The notes beneath the pieces were generated by a model. It saw only the letters and a list, made by a program, of their open reading frames with translations. It had not been told where the DNA came from and did no database searches. Made by a program: the position numbers and the translations under genes. Below, piece after piece: positions 1 through 7,728 of a stretch of DNA of 44,568 nt (the first letter of the stretch is position 1; each line of letters begins with the position of its first letter). Source of the stretch: a bacterium (GTDB lineage: Bacteria; Cyanobacteriota; Vampirovibrionia; Gastranaerophilales; UBA9971); NCBI GenBank assembly GCA_037147175.1, contig JBAWVS010000020.1, positions 1-44,568 on the forward strand. Direction: 5' to 3'.

Positions 1-131
1 AATCGCCAAAATCGTCATTGCGAGCATAGCGAAGCAATCTATAAAAAATAAAATGGATTGCCAGGTTGAGTTTAAAACCTCTCTTCGTAACGAAGCGTAA
101 ATTTAATAAGCAATTCGAGTTAATTAGCAAT
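1..131. repeat. Dispersed palindromic element, copy A
   Basis: This copy is cut by the window edge. It resembles copy B at 35925-36058 over about 120 bases: both carry AATCGCCAAAATC, then CATTGCGAGC, GCGAAGCAATCTAT, ATGGATTGC and AGCAATT near the right end. In copy B the two halves form an inverted repeat; here the right half is more worn (CTTCGTAACGAAG instead of CTCGCAATGA). It lies directly upstream of the histidine kinase start, so the kinase promoter must be inside or beyond it. No transposase is present. It looks like a non-autonomous, MITE- or REP-like element. Confidence 0.75.
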
Positions 132-148
132 TTCATTAGAAGGTATTT

Positions 149-1315
149 ATGGTTATAAAAAAAATTATAAAAAAATTTTTAGATCCGGTTGATTTAGAAG
201 TTTATCCTGATGCAATCATCATCATAAATGCAATCAATGATATTATAGGCTGGAATAGCAATGCTGAAAAGATTTTTGGTTATCTTGAAAGTGAAATTGC
301 GGGTAGAAATATAGCTATCCTGTTTGATAATTGTGTTGAAAAAATTCATGATGCGCTTGATCAAAATACGAGCCAGATTATAACCGCAAAAAACAGGAAC
401 GGTGAAGATATAATAGTTGAAATTTCCTGTAGTCCGTTCAATAAAAATGGAAAAAATATAATTTCCGTAAAAGATATAACTAAAAATCAGAAAGTAATAG
501 AAAAACTTCTTTTAGAATATGAAAAAGTTTCCAAAATAGCGCAAAACAAAAACGGTTTTATCGCAGCGCACTCAAATGAACTAAAAAAGCCTATCCATTC
601 TATTATTGGTTTTTCGCAGGGGATGATTGACGGAGTTTGCGGACAAATAGACGAAAAGCAGGAAAAATATATTTCAATTATTAACAAAAACGCTATTAAC
701 CTGCTTACTTTGGTAGAAAATATGATTATTCTCTCCAAAATAGAAGCTGAGCAAATTCAAACGGAGTATAAAGTTTTTGATGTTACAGAACTCCTTGTAT
801 CTATTAAAAATGATATTGAACATTTAATTAAGGAAAAAAATATCAACTTTGACATTGATTTTAGCGAACTGGAAAGAAAAAATATTTATTCCGATGAAAG
901 CCTGCTAAGGCAAATTCTGTTAAATCTTTACACAAATGCAGTCAAGTTTACTGATGTCGGTCAGGTGCAAATATCAATGAAACACCCTGACATGGAAACA
1001 GTCAAAAATTTGGGAATTCATAGAGTTCCTTATTTTACCGAAAAATCATATATTATGTTTTCAATATCAGACACGGGCATAGGCATTTCAGAAGAAGACC
1101 AGCAGGGAATTTTTGATGAATATAGTCCATCAGGTAAAATAATGACAAGAAAGTATGGCGGAACGGGTTTAGGTCTGGCTATAACAAAAAAATTGACTGA
1201 TATTCTGGGCGGAAATGTTTTTTTAACAAGTAAGTTGAGCCATGGTTCAACATTTTACTTTATAATTCCGGTAGAAAAAATCATAACCCCTTTAATTAAC
1301 AAAACAGAAGAATAA
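149..1315 (+). CDS. PAS-domain sensor histidine kinase with Asn at the phosphoacceptor position
   Basis: Cytoplasmic sensor of 388 residues with no membrane segment. A PAS domain spans about 15-115 and a HisKA dimerisation helix about 133-200. An HATPase_c domain spans about 250-375, with an N box (N259, N263), G1 box DTGIGI at 308-313, F-box-like IFDEYSPS and G2 box GGTGLGL at 337-343. The H box reads FIAAHSNELKKP (137-148). Against the usual FxAxxSHELRTP, the His aligns with N143, while the only nearby His (H141) sits two residues earlier where Met is common. The ATP-binding half looks intact, so the protein may be a non-phosphorylating partner or may use H141. No response regulator is adjacent. 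A GAAGGT ribosome site lies 5 bases before the ATG. The family is secure; the activity is uncertain. Confidence 0.9.
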   Translation: MVIKKIIKKFLDPVDLEVYPDAIIIINAINDIIGWNSNAEKIFGYLESEIAGRNIAILFDNCVEKIHDALDQNTSQIITAKNRNGEDIIVEISCSPFNKNGKNIISVKDITKNQKVIEKLLLEYEKVSKIAQNKNGFIAAHSNELKKPIHSIIGFSQGMIDGVCGQIDEKQEKYISIINKNAINLLTLVENMIILSKIEAEQIQTEYKVFDVTELLVSIKNDIEHLIKEKNINFDIDFSELERKNIYSDESLLRQILLNLYTNAVKFTDVGQVQISMKHPDMETVKNLGIHRVPYFTEKSYIMFSISDTGIGISEEDQQGIFDEYSPSGKIMTRKYGGTGLGLAITKKLTDILGGNVFLTSKLSHGSTFYFIIPVEKIITPLINKTEE

Positions 1316-1320
1316 AAATC

Positions 1321-1345
1321 AAATAATTTTAATTTAAAATTATTT
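1321..1345. terminator. AT-only inverted repeat between convergent genes
   Basis: Twelve-base arms (AAATAATTTTAA and TTAAAATTATTT) are separated by one base, just after the kinase stop codon and before the convergent nrtR stop. The stem contains no G or C, so it would be a weak terminator. Its position is what suggests that role. Confidence 0.35.
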
Positions 1346-1383
1346 AAAGGCTTGTTAAAGTAGTGCGGTTTGGTTTCTGGAAT

Positions 1384-2064
1384 TTAACTGTTTACGATAA
1401 AACCTGTCTGGGATTTAATTGTTTCATCATTAAATCCATAAAGCCTTGCAGGGCGCTTGGACGAAGCTTTAGTAAATTCTTCGTATTCATTTAGAATTTC
1501 AAGAGAAATCATTTTTTTTCTGAAATTTCTTTTATCAAGATCTGTATTTAAGATAACTTCATAAGTTTTTTGAAGCTGTGTTAAAGTAAATTTCTTGGAC
1601 AGCAGCTGGAAGGCTATAGGTGTGTATTCCAGTCTTTCTCTAAGTCTTTTTATTGCATAATCAATAATATCTTTGTGGTCAAATGCAAGTTCAGGCAAAC
1701 TATATACAGAATGCCAGTTGATTTGTTGAATATTAAGTCCTGCTTCTGCTTCAAGCTTTAAATCATCCGATCTTATGAGTGCAAAATAACTTACTGTTAT
1801 AACCCTTGCGTTTGGATAACGGTAAGGATCACCGAAAGTGTATAATTGTTCAAGATAAACGTCTTTGACGTGAGTTTTTTCATAAAGAACACGTTTAGCC
1901 GCATCATCAAGGTTTTCGGACAACCTGACAAAACCTCCCGGGATTGCCCATTTGTCTTTATACGGTTCTAAGCCCCTTTGAATCAGAAGAACTTCAAGTT
2001 TTTTCTTTCTGATGGTAAAGATGACTATGTCGACCGTAACTTCATGTGTTTTTGATTCAAACAT
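1384..2064 (-). CDS. nrtR: NrtR-family Nudix-related transcriptional regulator
   Basis: 226 residues. A Nudix fold (about 8-135) is followed by a C-terminal winged helix (about 148-215) with the pattern FTLTQLQKTYEVIL...LDKRNFRKKM typical of NrtR proteins. Segment YLEQLYTFGDPYRYP (70-84) is also family-typical. The Nudix box is degenerate: G44-x5-E50-x7-R58 is kept, but the catalytic REUxEE reads RVLYEK, so two of the three glutamates are lost. This suits a sensor of ADP-ribose-like ligands rather than a hydrolase. NrtR proteins usually repress NAD-synthesis genes, but none is adjacent, so the regulon is unknown. The ribosome site is weak (GAGCGGG). An active COG4111-type ADP-ribose pyrophosphatase is a less likely alternative. 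Confidence 0.82.
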   Translation of the reverse strand: MFESKTHEVTVDIVIFTIRKKKLEVLLIQRGLEPYKDKWAIPGGFVRLSENLDDAAKRVLYEKTHVKDVYLEQLYTFGDPYRYPNARVITVSYFALIRSDDLKLEAEAGLNIQQINWHSVYSLPELAFDHKDIIDYAIKRLRERLEYTPIAFQLLSKKFTLTQLQKTYEVILNTDLDKRNFRKKMISLEILNEYEEFTKASSKRPARLYGFNDETIKSQTGFIVNS

Positions 2065-2102
2065 AAACCCGCTCTTTTTTGATACACTTAGAGGTAAGTT
2101 AT

Positions 2103-2108
2103 ATTATA
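2103..2108 (-). promoter_or_regulatory. Candidate -10 box for nrtR
   Basis: TATAAT on the minus strand about 40 bases upstream of the nrtR start codon, inside an imperfect palindrome (AAGT...ACTT, 2096-2111) that could also be an operator. No convincing -35 box was seen. Confidence 0.35.
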
Positions 2109-2292
2109 CTTTTCATTTGAATTAAAAGTTAATACTCTGTTTGATTTAAATTACCATAAACCTTTTTTATATAATATAATCATAATTATAAGAAGTAATT
2201 GTAAAAATTGTTAAAATTAAGTTATTCAAGACTTTTAATAAATTATGTAAAATAATTTTTACGTATACAAAAATTATTTGGAGCGTTCTTAT

Positions 2293-3582
2293 ATGTTGGA
2301 ATCAATGTTTTTAGATCAACCCGTAGAGTTGGCTTTAGAAAATTATTTAAAAGAATATTCACAATTTAATATTGAACCGGAAATTATAAATGTTGAAAAT
2401 TCTTTATCAAGAATATTATATGAAGATATTCTTGTAAAATATGATATTCCTTGTGCAGACAAAGCTTTAATTGATGGATATGCCGTTAACTCAAAAGATA
2501 TATCCGAAGCAGAGGTTAATAATCCTGTAACTCTAAGGATTATCGGGGAGGCAAATGTTGAAAGTCCAAACACATTTGTTGTTTCAAAAAATGAAGCTGT
2601 AAGAATTTCAAAAGGGGCAATAATGCCTGAAAATGCAGACTCTGTGATTAAGCCTGAAGACACTTTGACAGAAACAGATAAACCCTCGTCAAAAGGGAAT
2701 AATCACGCAGGGAAAAAATTAAAGGTGTTTGCAAGTGTAATAACAGGTTTTGAGGTCGCAAAAAAAGCTGAAGATTCCAAAGCAGGCGATGTTTTTATAC
2801 TTAAACAAAGAAAAATACGCCCTCAGGATATTGGCGGAATCCTCGGACTGGGGTACAGGCAGATAAAAGTTTTTAAAAAACCTGTAGTAGCAATTATTCC
2901 GACAGGTAATGAACTTGTTTCTATTGATATTGAGCCTGATCCTACACAAATTATATCCTCAAACAGTTATGTCTTAACCGGATTTATAGAGCAATTAGGC
3001 GGCATTGGAAAAATAGCAAATATTGTTAAAGATGATTTAAAACAAGTTAAGAAAGCTGTTTTAAAAGCGCTGGAAGTTTCTAATATGGTAATTGTTTCCG
3101 GTGGTTGCTCTACAGGTGTAAAAGATTATACTTTGAAAGCTATACAAAGTATCGAAGGTGCAAAAATTCTTTCACACAGCGTAGCAATGAAACCCGGAGG
3201 TCATGTTTTGCTTGCGATAGTTAATGGCAAGCCTGTGATAGGGTTGCCTGGTCATCCTGTCTCTAATCTTACAAGCTTTCATGTGTTTGCGAAGCCTGTT
3301 CTCAGGAAAATTTCGGGAGATCCGAGATCTTTTTGGCAAATAACCAAAGACACTCCATCAATGCAAGCAACTCTTACAAAAAATATTAAATCTCCTGAAG
3401 ATAAAGAAGATTATGTAAGAGTAAGGCTCAAAGAACTTGGAAACGGTAAAATTTCCGCATATCCATTTACAGGAAGGTCATCTTTTCTTTCAACGCTTGT
3501 AAAATCGCACGGAATTATAAAAATCCCTTCTGACTGCACTGCTTTGTACGAAGGTGACGTTGTAGAAGTAATGTTGTTTTAA
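2293..3582 (+). CDS. moeA: Molybdopterin molybdenumtransferase MoeA
   Basis: Inserts molybdate into adenylylated molybdopterin in molybdenum-cofactor synthesis (cytoplasm). The start at 2293 (MLESMFLDQP) is preferred because GGAG (2280-2283) lies 9 bases upstream; an in-frame TTG at 2278 has no ribosome site. The product is 429 residues, close to the usual 400-420. Visible motifs are DGYAVN near the N-terminus (domain I), IIPTGNEL at the start of the MoaB/MogA-like domain, SGGCSTGVKDY (active-site loop) and KPGGHVLLAIVNGKPVIGLP followed by GHPVS. A C-terminal beta domain (domain IV) follows. No other molybdenum-cofactor gene lies in the window, and no molybdoenzyme was recognised here. A small exported-protein gene follows after 24 bases. 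Confidence 0.93.
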   Translation: MLESMFLDQPVELALENYLKEYSQFNIEPEIINVENSLSRILYEDILVKYDIPCADKALIDGYAVNSKDISEAEVNNPVTLRIIGEANVESPNTFVVSKNEAVRISKGAIMPENADSVIKPEDTLTETDKPSSKGNNHAGKKLKVFASVITGFEVAKKAEDSKAGDVFILKQRKIRPQDIGGILGLGYRQIKVFKKPVVAIIPTGNELVSIDIEPDPTQIISSNSYVLTGFIEQLGGIGKIANIVKDDLKQVKKAVLKALEVSNMVIVSGGCSTGVKDYTLKAIQSIEGAKILSHSVAMKPGGHVLLAIVNGKPVIGLPGHPVSNLTSFHVFAKPVLRKISGDPRSFWQITKDTPSMQATLTKNIKSPEDKEDYVRVRLKELGNGKISAYPFTGRSSFLSTLVKSHGIIKIPSDCTALYEGDVVEVMLF

Positions 3583-3606
3583 TATCTCAAAAAGGTTGGA
3601 TATGCG

Positions 3607-4149
3607 ATGAAAAAAACAATTTTAATATGTTTATTGTCTTTACTAATAATTAATTTTGCCTGCGCTCAGGAATCAGGACAACTTAATCAGAAAGTTATTG
3701 CAAACGTTATAACTGATGCAAAAAACACACTTGGTACAACTTATTCGGAAAATTCCATAAAAAAAGCCGAAGCCTTAATAAAATCAAATAATTATGCAGC
3801 GGCTAAGCAAACGGTTGATTCTGTCAGTCAATGGGTTTCTGATGCAGCAGAGTATCATACAGCTCTTTTTAAAACACTGAAAAAAGTAGAAAACTCGGAT
3901 GTACAGGCAAATATTGAAAGAGATCTCGCAATAAAATTTGCGACTATGCGTGATAAGCTTTTATTTTTGCAGGCTCAAATTTTTATTCATAACGGACAAA
4001 AAAGAGAAGCTGTAGACAATCTTTCTGCTGTAGTAAACTCTCAACCTACTTCTGAACTGGGTTTTAAGGCTTATAAGCTATTGCAGAATATTGGTTTTAC
4101 TTATGGGGTCGAGATATTGCCTATAAAAACAGATGCAATTCAGCCTTAG
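3607..4149 (+). CDS. Small exported protein, function unknown
   Basis: 180 residues starting with a clear signal peptide (KK, then a hydrophobic run, then AxA at ACA before Q21), so signal peptidase I cleavage is likely; the lipobox pattern is absent although a Cys sits at position 19. The mature part is helical and hydrophilic with TPR-like repeats of small residues (EALIKSNNYAAAKQTVDSV; GQKREAVDNLSAVVNSQP). It may be a periplasmic helical scaffold. The start is fixed because the earlier ATG at 3602 runs into a stop after two codons; AAAGGTTGG lies upstream. It sits between moeA and a nitroreductase with short gaps, suggesting co-transcription. I do not recognise the family. Confidence 0.75.
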   Translation: MKKTILICLLSLLIINFACAQESGQLNQKVIANVITDAKNTLGTTYSENSIKKAEALIKSNNYAAAKQTVDSVSQWVSDAAEYHTALFKTLKKVENSDVQANIERDLAIKFATMRDKLLFLQAQIFIHNGQKREAVDNLSAVVNSQPTSELGFKAYKLLQNIGFTYGVEILPIKTDAIQP

Positions 4150-4177
4150 TCTTGAGTGTTGTTTTAAGGAGAAAAAA

Positions 4178-4825
4178 ATGGTCTTAAATGAAATACAGGA
4201 AAGATTTTCGATAAGAAATTTTGCGGATAAACAAATTTCCGATGAAGTGCTGAAAGAAATTCTGGAAGCGGGAAGGCTTGCTCCTTCCTGGATAAATACA
4301 CAGCCATGGCATTTTATAGCAGTAAAAGATGCAAGAAATAAATTGCTTTTGTCTCAACTGGCTCACGGGCAGAAACATGTTGAATTTGCGCCTGTTGTTG
4401 TAGTTTGTTGTGGAGATAAAAGTGCGTGGGAAAAAGAAAATTTCAGGGAAACAATGCAAAAACGAGGATTTCTTGAAGAAAGAATAGAAATCCTGCTGAA
4501 TAATCCTATTTTTAACCCGACTTTGATTAGTGAAGATGCAGTTATGACAAGAACCCTTGAAGAATTGACATACGCTATAGCTTATATGACTCTGGAAGCA
4601 AAGGCTCATGGTGTAGGAAGCTGTATAATCGGTGCAATAGGAAATGATTTGACAGGTTCAGTACCGGAAGTTTACGAACTGACAAAGAAAACTCTTGATT
4701 TGCCGGAGGATTTAACTATTATGACTTTGCTGCTTCTGGGATATCCTGCTGAAACTCAAGAAATACCCGTTAGAATTCGCAAATCCTTTGATGAAGTTGT
4801 TTCGTATGAGATTTATGGAAGATAA
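4178..4825 (+). CDS. Nitroreductase-family FMN flavoprotein
   Basis: 215 residues; start chosen at 4178 because AAGGAG (4166-4171) lies 6 bases upstream, while the longer frame from 4133 overlaps the previous gene and adds an atypical Cys-rich leader. The N-terminal ERFSIRNFADKQI segment is the nitroreductase FMN-phosphate-binding pattern (RRSxRxF). APSWINTQPWHFIAV is the usual SPSxxNxQPW motif. The helix with AYMTLEAKAHGVGSCIIGAI and the late LLLLGYPAE motif also fit. Such enzymes reduce nitro groups, quinones or flavins with NAD(P)H; the substrate cannot be told from sequence. It converges with crt, the two stops being about 16 bases apart. Confidence 0.88.
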   Translation: MVLNEIQERFSIRNFADKQISDEVLKEILEAGRLAPSWINTQPWHFIAVKDARNKLLLSQLAHGQKHVEFAPVVVVCCGDKSAWEKENFRETMQKRGFLEERIEILLNNPIFNPTLISEDAVMTRTLEELTYAIAYMTLEAKAHGVGSCIIGAIGNDLTGSVPEVYELTKKTLDLPEDLTIMTLLLLGYPAETQEIPVRIRKSFDEVVSYEIYGR

Positions 4826-4841
4826 AAAAGCGTGGTGTCCT

Positions 4842-5636
4842 TTAAATTCCTTTGAATTCAGGTTTTCTTTTCTCTATAAAAGCTTGCATACCTTCTTTTC
4901 TGTCTTCGCTTGCAAAAGAAAGTCCGAACAAAATTTGTTCTTTTCTGTCAGCAGAGTCTTTATCAAGAGAAATTCCTGCTTTTAATGCTTCTTTTGCGTA
5001 TTCCAAAATCAAAGGTGATTTTTGAAGCAATTCTTTTGCAAGTTCAGTAGCAGAATTTAAAAGATTTTCCTGAGTTGTGATTTTGTCAATCAAACCTATT
5101 TTTAGAGCTTCTTGCGTATCAATAAGTTTTCCCGTCAAAATCATATCTCTTGCATTATTATAACCGACAAGGCGCGGCAATCTGTAACAACCTCCCCAAC
5201 CGGGGATTGCACCGATAGATATTTCCGGCTGTCCTAATTTTGCTTCTTCAACTGCAATTCTGTAATCACATGCTAAGGATAATTCGCATCCTCCACCAAC
5301 TGCAACTCCATTTATCGCAGCTATGGTAATGCATTTCAGGCTATCAACTTTATTAAACACCGACTGACCAAGTTTGGAAAACTCTTCTGCTTCAAACTGT
5401 CCCATATTTATCATTTGTTTTATATCTGCACCTGCAACAAAAGCTTTCCCGTTTCCTGTAAAAATTAAAACATTTATAGATTTATCTTTGTTTATTTCAT
5501 CAAGAATTGCAGAAAGTTCGTTTAAAGCTTCTATGCTGAATTGGTTGATTTTTTCAGAGGTTTTTATGGTTAGTACCGCTATATTATCTTGTTTTTCAAG
5601 AGAAAATTTTCTTGTTTCCTGTGATATTTCTGTCAT
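4842..5636 (-). CDS. crt: Enoyl-CoA hydratase (crotonase)
   Basis: Hydrates crotonyl-CoA to 3-hydroxybutyryl-CoA. The start at 5636 (MTEISQETRK) is preferred over 5648 because GGAG sits 6 bases before it, within the first codons of the longer frame; this gives 264 residues. Crotonase signatures are present: GKAFVAGADIKQM (oxyanion hole and CoA binding), INGVAVGGGCELSLACDYRIA with the first catalytic Glu, and LGQPEISIGAIPGWGG with the second. It is the last gene of the five-gene C4-CoA operon, 26 bases after hbd. The operon context supports a short-chain role, but crotonases cannot be assigned a chain length from motifs alone. Confidence 0.9.
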   Translation of the reverse strand: MTEISQETRKFSLEKQDNIAVLTIKTSEKINQFSIEALNELSAILDEINKDKSINVLIFTGNGKAFVAGADIKQMINMGQFEAEEFSKLGQSVFNKVDSLKCITIAAINGVAVGGGCELSLACDYRIAVEEAKLGQPEISIGAIPGWGGCYRLPRLVGYNNARDMILTGKLIDTQEALKIGLIDKITTQENLLNSATELAKELLQKSPLILEYAKEALKAGISLDKDSADRKEQILFGLSFASEDRKEGMQAFIEKRKPEFKGI

Positions 5637-5662
5637 TTGAATCTCCATATTTTTAGTAAATT

Positions 5663-6517
5663 TTATTTTGTATAATCGTAAAAGCCTGAGCCTGATTTTT
5701 TACCAAGTTTTCCCTGTTCTGTCATTTTTTTAAAAATAGGGGCAGGTTGATATTTTTCCGAGTTGAAATCATTCTTTAAGGTTTCCATTATTGCCTGACA
5801 AACGTCTATCCCTATCATATCAGCTAATGCAAGTGGTCCGACAGGATGATTTGCCCCTAACATCATTGCTTTGTCAATGTCTTCTGCGGAAGATACACCT
5901 TCTTCAAAAATCAGAGCGGCTTCGTTTATCATAGGAATTAAAACCCTGTTTACTATAAAACCGGGGGATTCTTTAACTTCAACGGGTTCTTTGTTCAAGG
6001 AAATAACAAATTCTTTTGAAATATTATATATTTTTTCGCATGTTTGCTCTGTTTTAATTAATTCTACAAGCTTCATTACGACAGGGGGGTTAAAAAAGTG
6101 CATTCCTATGACATTTTCAGGCTTTTTATACAGATTTGCAAGGTCTGTAATCCTAAGTGCCGAAGTGTTTGAGGCAACTATTGCGTCTTCTGAAGCAAAT
6201 TCACAGAGCTGAGAGAAAAGTTTTTTCTTGATTTCGATATTTTCACTAATAGCCTCAATAATAAGCTGGGAATCTTTAATTTCACTAAATTCAGTTGACA
6301 GTTCTAAGTTCTGGAGAATTTCTATGCGTGTTTCATCAGTTATAACTTCTTTTTCTACGCTTTTCAGAAGATTTTTTTCGATTTTAGATTTTGCTTTATT
6401 CAAAAAATCTAGGGAAATATCCGTAAGCTTTACTTTATATCCTGATAAAAGGGCTACTGTGGCTATGCCGGAACCCATTATACCAGCACCTATTACTGAA
6501 ATATTTTTAATTTTCAT
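5663..6517 (-). CDS. hbd: 3-hydroxybutyryl-CoA dehydrogenase
   Basis: Interconverts 3-hydroxybutyryl-CoA and acetoacetyl-CoA with NAD(P). 284 residues, the normal single-domain-pair length. The Rossmann motif SVIGAGIMGSGIA is at 7-19. The catalytic His is H140 in IGMHFFNPP. SNTSALRITDLA (117-126) and ESPGFIVNRVLIPMINEA open the all-helical C-terminal domain, ending with GKKSGSGFYDY. GGAG within the last codons of thl serves as its ribosome site, and only 4 bases separate it from the thl stop, so translation is probably coupled. Confidence 0.95.
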   Translation of the reverse strand: MKIKNISVIGAGIMGSGIATVALLSGYKVKLTDISLDFLNKAKSKIEKNLLKSVEKEVITDETRIEILQNLELSTEFSEIKDSQLIIEAISENIEIKKKLFSQLCEFASEDAIVASNTSALRITDLANLYKKPENVIGMHFFNPPVVMKLVELIKTEQTCEKIYNISKEFVISLNKEPVEVKESPGFIVNRVLIPMINEAALIFEEGVSSAEDIDKAMMLGANHPVGPLALADMIGIDVCQAIMETLKNDFNSEKYQPAPIFKKMTEQGKLGKKSGSGFYDYTK

Positions 6518-6521
6518 TTTA

Positions 6522-7706
6522 TTAGTTCTCCGTTTTTATACTCATTGCAATACCCATTCCTCCTCCTATGCACAGAGAAGCTATGCCTGTGTGTAAATCC
6601 CGTTTTTTAAGAGCATGTAGAAGGGTTACAACTATTCTTGCTCCGGACGCGCCTATGGGATGACCTAGAGCGACCGCTCCTCCGTTTACATTCACAATAT
6701 CAGGATTTATGTTTAAATCTTTTAAAACAGCTAAAGATTGAACTGCAAAAGCTTCGTTAAGTTCGAAAAGTTCAATATCTTTTATATTCTGATTTGTTTT
6801 AAGCAGGAGCTTTTTTATTGCTTCGACAGGTCCAATGCCCATAACTGAAGGATCAACGCCTGTAGAAGCAAAGCCGGTAATTTCAGCAAGCGGTTTTAGG
6901 TTATTTTCTTTTACAAATTTTTCGCCTGCAAGAAGTAAAACTGCTGCTCCGTCATTTATTCCGGAAGAATTTCCTGCCGTAACTGTTCCCCTTCCGTCAG
7001 TTTTAAATGCCGCTCTTAATCCTGAGAGTTTCTCAGCTGTGGTTTCAGGTTTTATGTATTCGTCAGTTTTAAAATTTTCGGTTGATTTGCCTTTTTTAAT
7101 CTGTACAGGTACAATTTCTGTTTCGTATTCTTTTTCCGAAGCAAAAGCAGCTTTCTTTTGGCTTATTGCCGCAAAATTATCCTGTTCTTCTCTTGAAATA
7201 TTATATTTTTCAGCAATGTTTTCGGCGGTTATTCCCATATGATAATCATTAGCAGCACACCATAGACCGTCATTAATCATTGAATCAATTAAATTAGAAT
7301 TGCCAAGCTTTAAACCCTCTCTTGCACCTTTTAAAATAAACGGTGATTGGGTCATGTTTTCAGTTCCGCCTGCGATAATTGCATCAGCTTCGCAGAGAAC
7401 TATGCTCTGATAAGCAAGTTGAAGTGCTTTCATTCCCGAACCGCAGACTTTATTTATTGTAAAGGAAGGTACGCTCTCAGGAATTGCGCACTTTAAAGCT
7501 ATTTGTCTGGAAACATTTTGACCCAGTCCGGCAGAAAGAACATTTCCGAAAATTACTTCATCAATTTTTTCGGGAGAAATCCCGGAATCTTCCAGAACTG
7601 CTTTTGTAACGACAGTTCCTAATTCAACAGCGGAAGTATTTGCTAAAGAGCCTAAAAACGAACCTATTGCCGTTCTTTTTGCAGAGATTATATAAACTTT
7701 TTGCAT
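6522..7706 (-). CDS. thlA: Acetyl-CoA C-acetyltransferase (thiolase)
   Basis: Cleaves acetoacetyl-CoA to two acetyl-CoA or runs the reverse condensation. 394 residues, typical of biosynthetic-type thiolases. The nucleophile C88 lies in KVCGSGMKALQ, H349 in GHPIGASGAR and the acid/base C379 in CIGGGMG. The N-terminal ISAKRTAIGSFLG is also classical. AAAGGTG lies 4 bases before the ATG. It is the third gene of the C4-CoA operon and supplies its exit to, or entry from, acetyl-CoA. Confidence 0.95.
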   Translation of the reverse strand: MQKVYIISAKRTAIGSFLGSLANTSAVELGTVVTKAVLEDSGISPEKIDEVIFGNVLSAGLGQNVSRQIALKCAIPESVPSFTINKVCGSGMKALQLAYQSIVLCEADAIIAGGTENMTQSPFILKGAREGLKLGNSNLIDSMINDGLWCAANDYHMGITAENIAEKYNISREEQDNFAAISQKKAAFASEKEYETEIVPVQIKKGKSTENFKTDEYIKPETTAEKLSGLRAAFKTDGRGTVTAGNSSGINDGAAVLLLAGEKFVKENNLKPLAEITGFASTGVDPSVMGIGPVEAIKKLLLKTNQNIKDIELFELNEAFAVQSLAVLKDLNINPDIVNVNGGAVALGHPIGASGARIVVTLLHALKKRDLHTGIASLCIGGGMGIAMSIKTEN

Positions 7707-7728
7707 GTTTCACCTTTATTTATAGTCA

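Noticed and set aside
4133-4177. Upstream extension of the nitroreductase reading frame
   Set aside because: It overlaps the preceding gene, lacks a ribosome site and adds residues not typical of the family; the AAGGAG-supported ATG at 4178 is better.
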